A model generated the notes under the pieces. It was not told the origin of the DNA and did no database searches. It worked only from the letters and a program-made list of their open reading frames with translations. The translations under genes were made by a program, and so were the position numbers. 22,701 nucleotides of DNA. Source: JAVBLG01 sp031553655. GTDB lineage: Bacteria > Desulfobacterota > Desulfovibrionia > Desulfovibrionales > Desulfovibrionaceae. The stretch is from NCBI GenBank assembly GCA_031553655.1, contig JAVBLG010000019.1:1-22701 (forward strand), read 5' to 3'. Below, one piece after another: positions 1-7,549 of the stretch. The stretch's first letter is position 1; each line of letters opens with the position of its first letter.

Positions 1-30
1 AAGGGAAAAATTTTTCAAAATTTTTCCCTT
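1..30. repeat. Perfect 14-bp inverted repeat downstream of the mltG operon
   Basis: Arms AAGGGAAAAATTTT (1-14) and AAAATTTTTCCCTT (17-30) are exact reverse complements around a 2-base centre. The element lies 37 bases beyond the last stop codon of the minus-strand operon, so it could fold at the 3' end of that mRNA. The stem is A/T rich and the sequence beyond base 1 is missing, so a terminator role cannot be settled. Bases 16-41 also match a tract at 7517-7541 that lies 3' of another minus-strand gene. Confidence 0.55.
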
Positions 31-66
31 TCTTCCCCCAAAAAAATCTCCCTCCCCCTTTCTCCA

Positions 67-300
67 TCAGCGCTTCCTAAGCGCTTCCTTAATAATATCT
101 ATATCCTGATCCCTGGCCTGAACTTCCAGCTCCGTATTGCCGCCATGGCATTTCAGCTGGTTAATGTCTATTTCCAGATATCCGGCGGAAAGCACCTTGC
201 TGTAGGGCAGTTGATCACGCATGTCGGCGTGGTCTACACGCCGGGGAAAGATAAAGGGCACCGGCTGGCCGGAAAAATCTTCCATAATCAAATACTTCAT
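67..300 (-). CDS. Small conserved-looking hypothetical protein (77 aa) at the end of the mltG operon
   Basis: I do not recognise this protein. It has 77 residues and no signal peptide, membrane segment or cysteine cluster; the single Cys is in the middle (LKCHGG). Both acidic and basic residues are spread along it and the C-terminus is basic (EALRKR). Its ATG (300-298) overlaps the mltG TGA in an ATGA junction, which is strong evidence that it is translated and coupled to mltG. It is the last gene of the operon protease-trpS-ruvX-mltG. Its product is probably a small cytoplasmic protein of unknown role; a cell-wall role would rest on context alone. Confidence 0.7.
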   Translation of the reverse strand: MKYLIMEDFSGQPVPFIFPRRVDHADMRDQLPYSKVLSAGYLEIDINQLKCHGGNTELEVQARDQDIDIIKEALRKR

Positions 301-1367
301 GGCGTATTCTCTTTATTTTTGGAGTTTTGGCGAACGGCTTTGCGGTTGTCTAGATATTGGCGCACTGCCTTGTTGTGTTCTTGCAGTGTTGCGGAAAAAT
401 TGTGCTCGCCGCCATCGGTTTTGGCCACAAAATAGAGGAAGTTATGTTCTTCGGGCTTAAGGGCCGCTCGAATTGAGGCCAGGCCGGGTGAGCATATGGG
501 ACCGGGCGGCAAACCGGGCCGCTGATAAGTATTGTAAGGATTTTGTGGATCGTTGAGATGGACGCGTTTGATGTTGCCGTCGAATTTTTCGCCCAGGCCG
601 TAGATGACTGTGGGGTCGGCTTGCAGAGCCATGGAAATTTTCAGACGATTGGCGTACACTCCGGCCACCCTGGCCCGTTCGGATGGCACGGCGGTTTCTT
701 TTTCCACTATGGAGGCCAGGATGATGAGGCGGCGCAGATCCTCAGCCTTGGGCACGGAACCTCCCGGCCAGAGGGGTGCGGTTTTTTGCCGGAAAGTGTC
801 CACCAGCCGGTTGGCCACCACGCGGGCGGCGGCTTGGTCTGGAGCATCGGCTTTTTTAAGCAGATAAGTGTTGGGCATAAGGAAACCTTCGGCATTTTTG
901 AAGGGAATACCGTGATGCCGCAGGAAATCTGGGTCGAAAATTACGGATTTGAAGTCGTCAAAACGCACAAATCCGGCGTCTTCCAGCAAATGGGCAACTT
1001 CCCACCAGGTGAGTCCTTCACGGATGGTGATGCGGTAAAGTAAGGGTTGACCGTTGACCAACTGGTCGAGAATTTTTTCCGGAAGCCATCCGGTATTTAG
1101 AGCAAAGCGCCCGGCCTGCAGGCGTGAATCCAGCTTTTTCCAGCGGGCCAGCCAGGAAAATTTGCGCGCGTCGGTGATGAGTCCCTTTTGTTGCAGTGCT
1201 GCCGCAACTTTGGGCAGAGAAGCTCCCTGCTCCACGTCAAACAGCATGTCCGCGCCGGATTCGGTCGGCGGGGTGGAAAGAAAAAGCTTGGCCTCGTAGG
1301 CCACATAACCTCCGGCCAGAGCGGCCGCGAGGAGCATAAAGAGCAGGATACGCGAAAATATCTTCAT
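297..1367 (-). CDS. mltG: Endolytic murein transglycosylase MltG (YceG family)
   Basis: MltG is an inner-membrane lytic transglycosylase that cuts nascent peptidoglycan strands and helps set glycan length. The 356-residue protein has one N-terminal membrane anchor (about residues 5-24) and a periplasmic body. The family hallmark ASIVEKET lies at about residues 218-225, with E222 matching the catalytic glutamate of E. coli MltG. It is followed by the conserved stretch LQADPTVIYG (248-257) and by NPYNTY and GLPPGPICSPG (276-295). Length is normal for the family. The gene starts 37 bases after ruvX ends, with no clear Shine-Dalgarno sequence, so it may rely on readthrough from the operon. It overlaps the next gene by four bases (ATGA). 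Confidence 0.96.
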   Translation of the reverse strand: MKIFSRILLFMLLAAALAGGYVAYEAKLFLSTPPTESGADMLFDVEQGASLPKVAAALQQKGLITDARKFSWLARWKKLDSRLQAGRFALNTGWLPEKILDQLVNGQPLLYRITIREGLTWWEVAHLLEDAGFVRFDDFKSVIFDPDFLRHHGIPFKNAEGFLMPNTYLLKKADAPDQAAARVVANRLVDTFRQKTAPLWPGGSVPKAEDLRRLIILASIVEKETAVPSERARVAGVYANRLKISMALQADPTVIYGLGEKFDGNIKRVHLNDPQNPYNTYQRPGLPPGPICSPGLASIRAALKPEEHNFLYFVAKTDGGEHNFSATLQEHNKAVRQYLDNRKAVRQNSKNKENTP

Positions 1368-1404
1368 CGATTTTTTATATTATCGGGGTTTGTTGTTTTA
1401 AGAA

Positions 1405-1989
1405 TTAAAACCGACGCCCTGCATGTCGCTCATCCAGAAAGGATTGCAGAATGCGCACGGCGGCCTGCTGATCGAGTTTGGCGCGAATGGTTCCGGCTTT
1501 TGCTCCGGCTTCGCGCATCTGGCATTCGGCCTCATGGGAGCTGAGATATTCGGACACAAGAAAAATCGGCAGGGCAACGCGCCGTTGCAGGCTGTCCGCA
1601 AAGTTGCGCGCCTGCCTGGTGGTGAGGCTGTCTGAACCGTCTTCGCGCAGGGGCAACCCCACAACCAGACCACAAGGCTGTTCACGTTCGATCAGGCGCG
1701 TGAGCGAATCAAAATATTCCTTGCGCGTTGTCATTTTAACTGTGGCCAAAGGAAAGGCCAGACAGCCCTGCGGGTCGGACAAGGCCAGCCCGGTGCGGGC
1801 CAGTCCGTAGTCTATACCGATAAACGGCCCGGCGCACCTGAGAGCGTCACCGGCCGAAAAGTCATGTTCGCTTTTCGACCTCGTGGCGTTTCCTTTCGGC
1901 GCACCGGGCTCGAAATCGTCTTTGGAACAAGAAGGTTCCGACGAAATCGCCTCGTGAGCGGCGTATTTCAGGGAACGATCGTTGCTCAC
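1405..1989 (-). CDS. ruvX: RuvX/YqgF-type Holliday-junction resolvase-like nuclease with long N-terminal extension
   Basis: YqgF/RuvX proteins have an RNase H fold and act in rRNA 5' maturation and recombination. The family core begins near residue 57 with FIGIDYGLARTGLALSD (D60 is the first acidic residue), continues through VVGLPLREDGS and ends with LDQQAAVRILQSFLD. The usual DERLTT motif reads SEYLSS here, keeping the Glu but losing the Asp. The start is GTG (1989-1987) and overlaps the trpS TGA as GTGA, which implies translational coupling and supports a 194-residue product. About 55 residues before the core are low-complexity, polar and not part of the usual fold. A shorter product is possible but no good internal start is seen. 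Confidence 0.9.
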   Translation of the reverse strand: MSNDRSLKYAAHEAISSEPSCSKDDFEPGAPKGNATRSKSEHDFSAGDALRCAGPFIGIDYGLARTGLALSDPQGCLAFPLATVKMTTRKEYFDSLTRLIEREQPCGLVVGLPLREDGSDSLTTRQARNFADSLQRRVALPIFLVSEYLSSHEAECQMREAGAKAGTIRAKLDQQAAVRILQSFLDERHAGRRF

Positions 1990-2978
1990 AGCCCCATCTT
2001 TTTACGCACCATGGATATGGTCTTGGCCCCGGCCTTGCGCGCACGCGCGTTTCCGGCGCTGATAACGTCATTAACCATTTCCGGGTTATGGTTCAGGAAG
2101 GACCGGCGATGATGGAAGGTTTTGAAGATCGGGTCCAGATGATCCACAAAAATCTTCTTGCATTCCACGCAGCCAAGCTGGGCGCCGGTGCATCCGGCGC
2201 GAATTTCGGCCTGGATTTCCGGGCTGGCCAGAAGCTGATGATAGGGGAAGAGGTTGCAGATGTCCGGATTGCCAGGATCTGAACGGCGCAGGCGGTTTTT
2301 GTCGGTGAACATACCCTTTATTTTTTGTTCCACGGTCTCCATGCTGTCGCGCAGGAAAATGCCGTTATCGTAGCTTTTGGACATTTTGCGCCCGTCAAGG
2401 CCGGGACACTTGGCCGCCGGATTGAGCAGGGCCTGAGGTTCAGGGAAGGTTTCGCCATAGAAATGATTGAAGCGTCGGGCTATTTCTCTGGTAAGTTCCA
2501 GGTGGGGCACCTGATCCTGGCCAACAGGCACGCCGGTGGGCAGATACATGAGCACGTCGGAGGCCATCAGCACGGGATACATGAAAAATCCGGCATTGCC
2601 CAAATCTTTGGAAGTAATTTCCTGCTGCTGTTCCTTGTAAGTGGGGTTGCGTTCCAGCCACGACACAGGAGTGATCATGGAAAGCAGCAGCGACAGTTCG
2701 GAATGGGCTTTTACGCTGGACTGGCGAAAAATTACGCACTTGTTGGGATCCAAACCGGCGGCCAGCCAATCTTTTACCATTTCTATGGTAAAATGCTTGA
2801 TATTTGAAGGCTCGGCAAAATCACTGGTAAGCGCGTGCCAGTCAGCCACGAAGAAAAGGGCGTCGTTGTCTTCCTGAAGGGCGACCCAGTTTTTGATCAC
2901 GCCAAAATAGTGTCCAAGGTGCATCGGTCCGGTGGGCCGCATGCCGGAAACAATGCGATGTGTTGCCGGTTTGTTCAT
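1986..2978 (-). CDS. trpS: Tryptophanyl-tRNA synthetase
   Basis: This class Ic synthetase charges tRNA-Trp with tryptophan using ATP. The 330-residue length is typical of bacterial TrpRS. The HIGH-type signature is MHLGH at residues 19-23 (after SGMRPTGP) and the KMSKS loop is KMSKS at 198-202. Other conserved stretches are FFVADWHALT (42-51) and GVPVGQDQVPHLELTREIA (149-167). The ATG is preceded by AAGGAG at a good distance. It lies 21 bases downstream of the M50 protease gene and overlaps ruvX by four bases, so the three are probably cotranscribed. Confidence 0.97.
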   Translation of the reverse strand: MNKPATHRIVSGMRPTGPMHLGHYFGVIKNWVALQEDNDALFFVADWHALTSDFAEPSNIKHFTIEMVKDWLAAGLDPNKCVIFRQSSVKAHSELSLLLSMITPVSWLERNPTYKEQQQEITSKDLGNAGFFMYPVLMASDVLMYLPTGVPVGQDQVPHLELTREIARRFNHFYGETFPEPQALLNPAAKCPGLDGRKMSKSYDNGIFLRDSMETVEQKIKGMFTDKNRLRRSDPGNPDICNLFPYHQLLASPEIQAEIRAGCTGAQLGCVECKKIFVDHLDPIFKTFHHRRSFLNHNPEMVNDVISAGNARARKAGAKTISMVRKKMGL

Positions 2979-2999
2979 TATGTTCTCCTTATGTGTGCA

Positions 3000-3668
3000 T
3001 CATAGCCCTGTCAACGCCAAAGTCAGATTGGCCGAAGTTATGACCAGAGGTCCCAATATATGCCCTAAAATTCCTGTAAACAACAAAAGTAGAAGGATAA
3101 CAAAGCCGTATCGCCCGGCGTCTTCAAATTTCCAGGCCATATCGCGCGGAAGAAAATATGCCAACACTTTGCTGCCGTCCAGAGGGGGGATGGGCAGCAG
3201 GTTCAACCAGGCCAGGCCGAAATTTATCACCACGCCGGTTTTACAGGCCATAATCATGAAAAGCCACACCCCGCCCTCGGCAAGGTTTTCCTGTGTGACA
3301 AAACCGATGAGCACACGCAGGGCAAAAGCAAAAACGACGGCCAGCAACATATTCGTGAGCGGCCCGGCAAGGGACACAAGCATGTAATCCTTGCGCGGAT
3401 CGCGGAAATTGCGGGGATCGACCGGCACGGGCTTGGCCCAGCCAAAAACCATTGATCCGGAAACGCTTGTAAGCACAAAAACCAGAAGTCCCATGGGATC
3501 GATATGCGGTATGGGGTTAAGCGTTATGCGGCCCATAAAGCGCGCCGTTGGGTCGCCGCATTTTTCCGCAGCCCAACCATGCGCAACTTCATGCATTATA
3601 ATGCCAAGCAGGGCCGGTATGGCCGCTATGGCAAACCGTTTAATATGTAAAGCAATGTCCATGTCCAT
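3000..3668 (-). CDS. Site-2 protease-like intramembrane zinc metalloprotease (peptidase M50 family)
   Basis: M50B-type membrane metalloproteases cut substrates within the membrane. The product is about 222 residues with several hydrophobic segments. The zinc motif HEVAH is at residues 26-30 inside the first membrane helix, and the third ligand lies in NLLPIPPLDGSK (156-167, D164). The family's AGPLTN motif is at 101-106. I chose the ATG at 3668 because homologues usually start about 20-25 residues before HExxH. The frame stays open to an ATG at 3776, which would add 36 residues including a hydrophobic stretch, but that start has no ribosome binding site. It heads the trpS-ruvX-mltG operon. 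The substrate is unknown. Confidence 0.9.
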   Translation of the reverse strand: MDMDIALHIKRFAIAAIPALLGIIMHEVAHGWAAEKCGDPTARFMGRITLNPIPHIDPMGLLVFVLTSVSGSMVFGWAKPVPVDPRNFRDPRKDYMLVSLAGPLTNMLLAVVFAFALRVLIGFVTQENLAEGGVWLFMIMACKTGVVINFGLAWLNLLPIPPLDGSKVLAYFLPRDMAWKFEDAGRYGFVILLLLLFTGILGHILGPLVITSANLTLALTGL

Positions 3669-3836
3669 AATTCTTAGAAAATAACATGAAGATGTCCACA
3701 AAACAAGGATAATCAAAAGGGACGCGGGCTGGCGCGCCCTTGCGCGGAGGCCTGAGGCATTTGCATCGGCAACCATCCGAATATGTTGGCATTAACAGCT
3801 GGACGGAGCGTAGCGGCGGCTTTCTGTTTTGCCGAT

Positions 3837-3864
3837 TTTGCATTCTGGACAAGCCTTATATAAT
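3837..3864 (+). promoter_or_regulatory. Candidate sigma-70 promoter of the hybrid sensor kinase gene
   Basis: A perfect TATAAT lies at 3859-3864. Possible -35 elements are TTTGCA (3837-3842, 16-base spacer) or TTGCAT (3838-3843, 15-base spacer). The local DNA is A/T rich and the ATG of the kinase is 72 bases downstream. The -35 is imperfect, so this is a candidate only. Confidence 0.45.
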
Positions 3865-3935
3865 ACAATATTATTATCATTTGTGCTAATTTTAGGAAGA
3901 ACGTATTCATCACTTCATTCAGAGGTCCAGGCTAC

Positions 3936-6905
3936 ATGAAAATATCCCTTCTGCTGCGCACCATACCAGCTGCTATGGCTGTTATTACCACCTTGGCCAC
4001 AGGTATATTCTATTTCGCCAATGAGCACGAGCGCGACGTTCTGTTGAAGCAGCTTGAAATGCGCCGCTTGGGCAATGCTCTGCTGCGTGCCTCGGATTTT
4101 CTGACCGACCGGGCGCGCTCTTATGTTCAGTATGGGGAAAAACGCTACCTCGACGAGTACCTCAACGAATCCCAGATTGCTCGCACCAGGGAAAAAACAG
4201 TGCGGCAACTTGAACTCTTAAACGCGTCCGAGTATGAAATCAACCTGTTAAGACGCGCCAAGGATCTGTCCCGCGCTCTGGAAAAAATAGAAAGGGCCGC
4301 CTTTGACGAAGTGGCCGGCGGCAATGTGGAAAATGCTCGGCGTATGCTTTTCAGCGCGCAATACCATCAAGGTAAGCAGCCCATCGTGGATACCCTGAAA
4401 ACATTTCAAGAAACGCTGCACGAACGTTGCGAACGAGAAGCGGTGCAGGCCACACGAAATGCCAGAACTTGGTTAGCCGCGTCTGTAACAGCCGCGTTAG
4501 TCATGGTGATCGCGGTTTTTGTCGGTGCGGCCAAAATGCGCCGTATGAACGAATTAATACACCGCAATCAGAAAGACTTGCAGCGTATAATAAATTCCTT
4601 GCCCTTGGCTATTATCATTCAAGACCCGGACGACTGGAAAGTGGATTATGCCAACGCGCCATTTTTCAAGCTCATGGAGATGCAGCCTGACACGCCTCTT
4701 AAAAATATTGACGCTCATTTTCTGCACAGCCGCGAGCAAAGCGACGGGATTCCCCTGGCGGACAAGCAGCGTGAAATGTTGAGCGTAATCGGCGGTTCCG
4801 GCGTCGCAAAATCCATGGAATTCACATATAAAACTATGGGCGGAAGTATTCTTGAGGCAATGCTCACCATAACCGAACTGGATTATGGCGGCAAAAAACG
4901 CCTGATCAAGATGATTCAGGATATACGCGAAGAAAAGCAGGCCACCAGCTTACTGAAAATGGCCGCCGAACGCGAACGCGAGGCCAATCAGCTCAAGAGC
5001 CTTTTCCTGGCCAACATGAGCCATGAAATCCGCACTCCCATGAACGCCATTATCGGCCTTACACAGATTGCTCTGACCAGAGAGCAGGATTCCTCAAATG
5101 TGGACTGCTACCGCAAAATAAATTCATCAGCGCGCAATCTTTTGTCCATTCTCAACGATATTCTGGATTTTTCCAAAATAGAAGCGCAAAAAATGGATCT
5201 GGTCGAAGCCGAGTTCGCGCTGGAAGACGTTTTGTCCAATGCCCTTATGGTGGCTCTTGGGCGTATAGACGATAAGCACATTGAAGTGCTGCTTGACGTG
5301 GCCCCGGACACGCCCTGCGATCTAGTCGGAGATAAAACGCGCCTGTGGCAGATCCTGAAAAATCTGCTGGACAATTCGGCAAAATACACGGAGCAGGGGC
5401 GCATTATTCTCAATGTGGCCGTCAGCCGCCGTGAAGAAAACAAAGTTTATCTGGCCTTCAAGGTCAGTGACACCGGCATAGGAATGACCCCCGAGCAGGT
5501 GGACGCCCTTTATTCGCCGTTTCAACAATTCAGCGCCGACTTCAAGTCGCGCACTACCGGTACGGGCCTTGGCATGTCCATTGCCAAGCAGCTTCTGGAA
5601 CTTATGGGCGGTACAATACAAGTTGCCAGCCAGCCGGGGATAGGCACAGAAATAACCGTAACCATATGTTTTGCCATGCCCGAAGGCGAAGCAGCTACAA
5701 TGGGACAGGCCATAAACCTGAGCAAGGGCGAGGAATGCCGCGTGCTTATTGCCGACGACGACCCTCAGTCGTGCGAAATTATGCGCCGTTTGCTCAATGT
5801 AGTGGGAATTTTTCCGATATGTGTGAGCTCCGGCGAAGAAGCCTTGAAAAAGGCGGCGGAATATGCAGCCATGGGCTTGCCGTTCCAACTGGTAATTCTC
5901 GATTATTTGTTGGGCGAAGAAGATGGCATATCCGTAGCCAATCAGATGGGCCAGTACACCACCAACTGCAAATTTCTGATGGTCTCAGCCTATGTGAAGC
6001 GTATACCCAGGGTAGAAGTAAAAGCTGCCGGTTTCAAGGATGTACTGCAAAAACCCTTCGTGCCCTCGGTGTTCATACGCACTCTTTTTGAAGCCTTGGA
6101 CGAACAACATGAAGGCCTTTCACTTGAGCATAAAAACTTTGCCAAAACCGACGTGCTGTTGTGTGAAGACAATAAGCTCAATCAGGAAGTGGCCGTTGGC
6201 ATGCTCAAAATTCTGGGCATTGAGCCTGATGTGTCCTGCAATGGTCGTGAATGCTTGGATATGTTGGAAAAAAAGCATTATGACCTGATTTTGATGGACA
6301 TAATGATGCCGGTAATGGACGGCAAAGAAGCCATAAAGCGCATACGCGAAAGTGACAAGCCCTGGAAGGGAATATGCATAATGGCCATGACCGCCAATGC
6401 TATGCTGGATCAGGTGGATGAACTGCTGGCGCTGGGCGCTGACGGGCATATACCCAAACCCATAGAGTTGGAAACTCTTCAAGACCGCCTGGCCGAATGC
6501 CTGCCTCTGGCCTCGGAAACATCGGCTACCGAACGGGCCGGGCAAGAAGCTGTTGCCCGCGCGGCCGGCGCAGCTGTCGAAGCCAGCTGCCTGGCTATAA
6601 AAGGCGTGGCCGTGCATGACGGGCTTAAACGCTTTGTAGGCAACGAAAAAATTTATAAAAATGCGCTTATGCGCTTTGCCAACGATTATCAGCCCCCGGC
6701 CAACAAAGCTCTTAGTGAAGACATCCAACGCACTTTGCACACCTTGCGCGGAGTGGCCGGAAATTTGGGAGCCTATGATCTGGCCGCCCTAGCCAAGGAA
6801 GCTGAAGATGAAGCGCTGAAAGATGGAGCCGGAAAAGAGTCTTACGAAAAGCTGCGCACCGCTTTTGACGAGCTGGCCGGGCATATACGCGCGGCCTGCG
6901 GTTAG
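3936..6905 (+). CDS. Hybrid sensor histidine kinase with two receiver domains and a C-terminal HPt domain
   Basis: This 989-residue protein holds a full phosphorelay. The order is TM1 (about 8-27), a helical periplasmic sensor region (28-175), TM2 (178-198), a PAS-like domain (about 212-330), HisKA with NMSHEIRTP (phospho-acceptor H363), HATPase with N box LKNLLDNSAKYT (474-485), G1 box DTGIG (512-516) and G2 box GTGLG (542-546). REC1 has acidic pocket D607-D609, acceptor D656 and K706; REC2 has E744/D745, acceptor D788 and K841. The HPt domain has H935 in HTLRGVAGNLG, where the usual HxxKG lysine is arginine. The predicted route is H363 to a receiver Asp to H935 and then to a separate regulator. 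No response-regulator gene is adjacent, and the signal is unknown. Confidence 0.95.
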   Translation: MKISLLLRTIPAAMAVITTLATGIFYFANEHERDVLLKQLEMRRLGNALLRASDFLTDRARSYVQYGEKRYLDEYLNESQIARTREKTVRQLELLNASEYEINLLRRAKDLSRALEKIERAAFDEVAGGNVENARRMLFSAQYHQGKQPIVDTLKTFQETLHERCEREAVQATRNARTWLAASVTAALVMVIAVFVGAAKMRRMNELIHRNQKDLQRIINSLPLAIIIQDPDDWKVDYANAPFFKLMEMQPDTPLKNIDAHFLHSREQSDGIPLADKQREMLSVIGGSGVAKSMEFTYKTMGGSILEAMLTITELDYGGKKRLIKMIQDIREEKQATSLLKMAAEREREANQLKSLFLANMSHEIRTPMNAIIGLTQIALTREQDSSNVDCYRKINSSARNLLSILNDILDFSKIEAQKMDLVEAEFALEDVLSNALMVALGRIDDKHIEVLLDVAPDTPCDLVGDKTRLWQILKNLLDNSAKYTEQGRIILNVAVSRREENKVYLAFKVSDTGIGMTPEQVDALYSPFQQFSADFKSRTTGTGLGMSIAKQLLELMGGTIQVASQPGIGTEITVTICFAMPEGEAATMGQAINLSKGEECRVLIADDDPQSCEIMRRLLNVVGIFPICVSSGEEALKKAAEYAAMGLPFQLVILDYLLGEEDGISVANQMGQYTTNCKFLMVSAYVKRIPRVEVKAAGFKDVLQKPFVPSVFIRTLFEALDEQHEGLSLEHKNFAKTDVLLCEDNKLNQEVAVGMLKILGIEPDVSCNGRECLDMLEKKHYDLILMDIMMPVMDGKEAIKRIRESDKPWKGICIMAMTANAMLDQVDELLALGADGHIPKPIELETLQDRLAECLPLASETSATERAGQEAVARAAGAAVEASCLAIKGVAVHDGLKRFVGNEKIYKNALMRFANDYQPPANKALSEDIQRTLHTLRGVAGNLGAYDLAALAKEAEDEALKDGAGKESYEKLRTAFDELAGHIRAACG

Positions 6906-6956
6906 AGCATTTCGCTTGCGAAATGCTCTGACGTCCCGGTGTTGCCCGGGCCGTCA
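6904..6956. repeat. Tandem hairpins 3' of the sensor kinase gene
   Basis: AGAGCATTTCGC (6904-6915) and GCGAAATGCTCT (6918-6929) form a perfect 12-bp inverted repeat whose first two bases belong to the kinase TAG stop. A second stem follows at once, with TGACG at its start and CGTCA at its end and an inner CCCGG/CCGGG pairing. Neither is followed by a T run on either strand. It separates two convergent genes and could slow transcription or protect 3' ends; this is inference. Confidence 0.55.
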
Positions 6957-6971
6957 GCCATAATAGTATAG

Positions 6972-7181
6972 CTATACCCGGTCACAATTGAGCGCTTCAA
7001 GAAATTGTTCCAATTGCGTATCCATTACGGCTATATAACCCTGCAAGTCATAATTTTTAGCACATGAAGGGCAATGGAGCCAAGCCCGATGGCAACTGCG
7101 CCTGGCAATGAGCGGGGCGTTGCATGTTTTGCATTGAATGGTGGTAACTACTTCTCTAGGCGGCGAAAAACTTTTCCACAT
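6972..7181 (-). CDS. Small dual-CXXC zinc-ribbon-like protein (69 aa)
   Basis: This 69-residue protein has two CxxC motifs, CKTC (17-20) and CPSC (37-40), an extra Cys at 30 in SCHRAW, and a C-terminal FLEALNCDRV with Cys66. The pattern resembles a small family I recall from Desulfovibrio, named for two CXXC motifs and containing selenocysteine in some members; here only cysteines are seen. A zinc-binding or thiol redox role is plausible but unproven. The ATG at 7181 has GAGGGA at good spacing. The frame runs on upstream to an ATG at 7295, but that lies inside the palindromic element 7211-7362 and lacks this support, so the shorter start is preferred. Confidence 0.75.
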   Translation of the reverse strand: MWKSFSPPREVVTTIQCKTCNAPLIARRSCHRAWLHCPSCAKNYDLQGYIAVMDTQLEQFLEALNCDRV

Positions 7182-7210
7182 AGCTTCCCTCAGATATTTT
7201 CTGTCTCGAC

Positions 7211-7362
7211 TAGGGGCTGTCTCCAAATTCGTCTTTTGTCCAATGGCTGCGTCAAGCGGGCCTTTTTGCTCTGGTCGAGTACCATAAGAGTACACTCGCT
7301 TCGCAAAAAAAACCGCTTTCCTTGCACCTGAATCAAAATTCGCTATTTGGAGACAGCCCCTA
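7211..7362. mobile_element. MITE-like long palindrome with 18-bp terminal inverted repeats (copy A)
   Basis: The ends TAGGGGCTGTCTCCAAAT (7211-7228) and ATTTGGAGACAGCCCCTA (7345-7362) are exact reverse complements. If the outer TA on each side is a duplicated target, the element proper is 148 bp and begins GGGGCTGTC, like the ends of some insertion sequences. The interior is itself an imperfect palindrome: GGCTGCGTCAAGC (7245-7257) and T5 on the left arm, A8 and CCGCTTTCCTTGC (7313-7325) on the right, with GAGTAC...GTACACTC at the centre. It has no transposase. It sits about 30 bases upstream of the dual-CXXC gene. A non-autonomous insertion element is the best reading. Confidence 0.65.
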
Positions 7363-7516
7363 CCTTGTAGTAATCATCAATGAAAAATTTGTCCACCAAC
7401 CTCTCTTGGTTGTGCAGGGCTGACGCACCATAGAAGTTTTGAAGAGATAGGAGAGGGAAGGAAAGGCTCCTTTATAGACAAATTCGGCTTCGCTTCGCTC
7501 AGCACGAACTGGTTTC

Positions 7517-7541
7517 CAAAATTTTCCCTTTCCTCCCCCAA
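7517..7541. repeat. Pyrimidine-rich tract shared with the window start, 3' of the propeller gene
   Basis: The tract at 7517-7541 (CAAAATTTTCCC then TTTCCTCCCCCAA) matches 16-41 with one added T and one T/C change. It lies 9 bases past the stop of the minus-strand propeller gene, as the other copy lies about 25 bases past the stop of the 77-aa gene. A looser inverted partner, rich in GGGAAGGAAAGG, is at about 7452-7467. The rest of 7363-7549 holds a small hairpin (CAACC 7397-7401 with GGTTG 7408-7412) and no gene that I can support. Confidence 0.5.
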
Positions 7542-7549
7542 TCTTTCAA

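Noticed and set aside
7182..7295. N-terminal extension of the dual-CXXC protein to 107 residues
   Set aside because: The added codons fall mostly in the palindromic element and the internal ATG at 7181 has a better ribosome site.
7418..7431. GGCTGACGCACCAT as a fourth copy of the palindrome family
   Set aside because: One box is similar but no partner box or stem is found nearby on either side.
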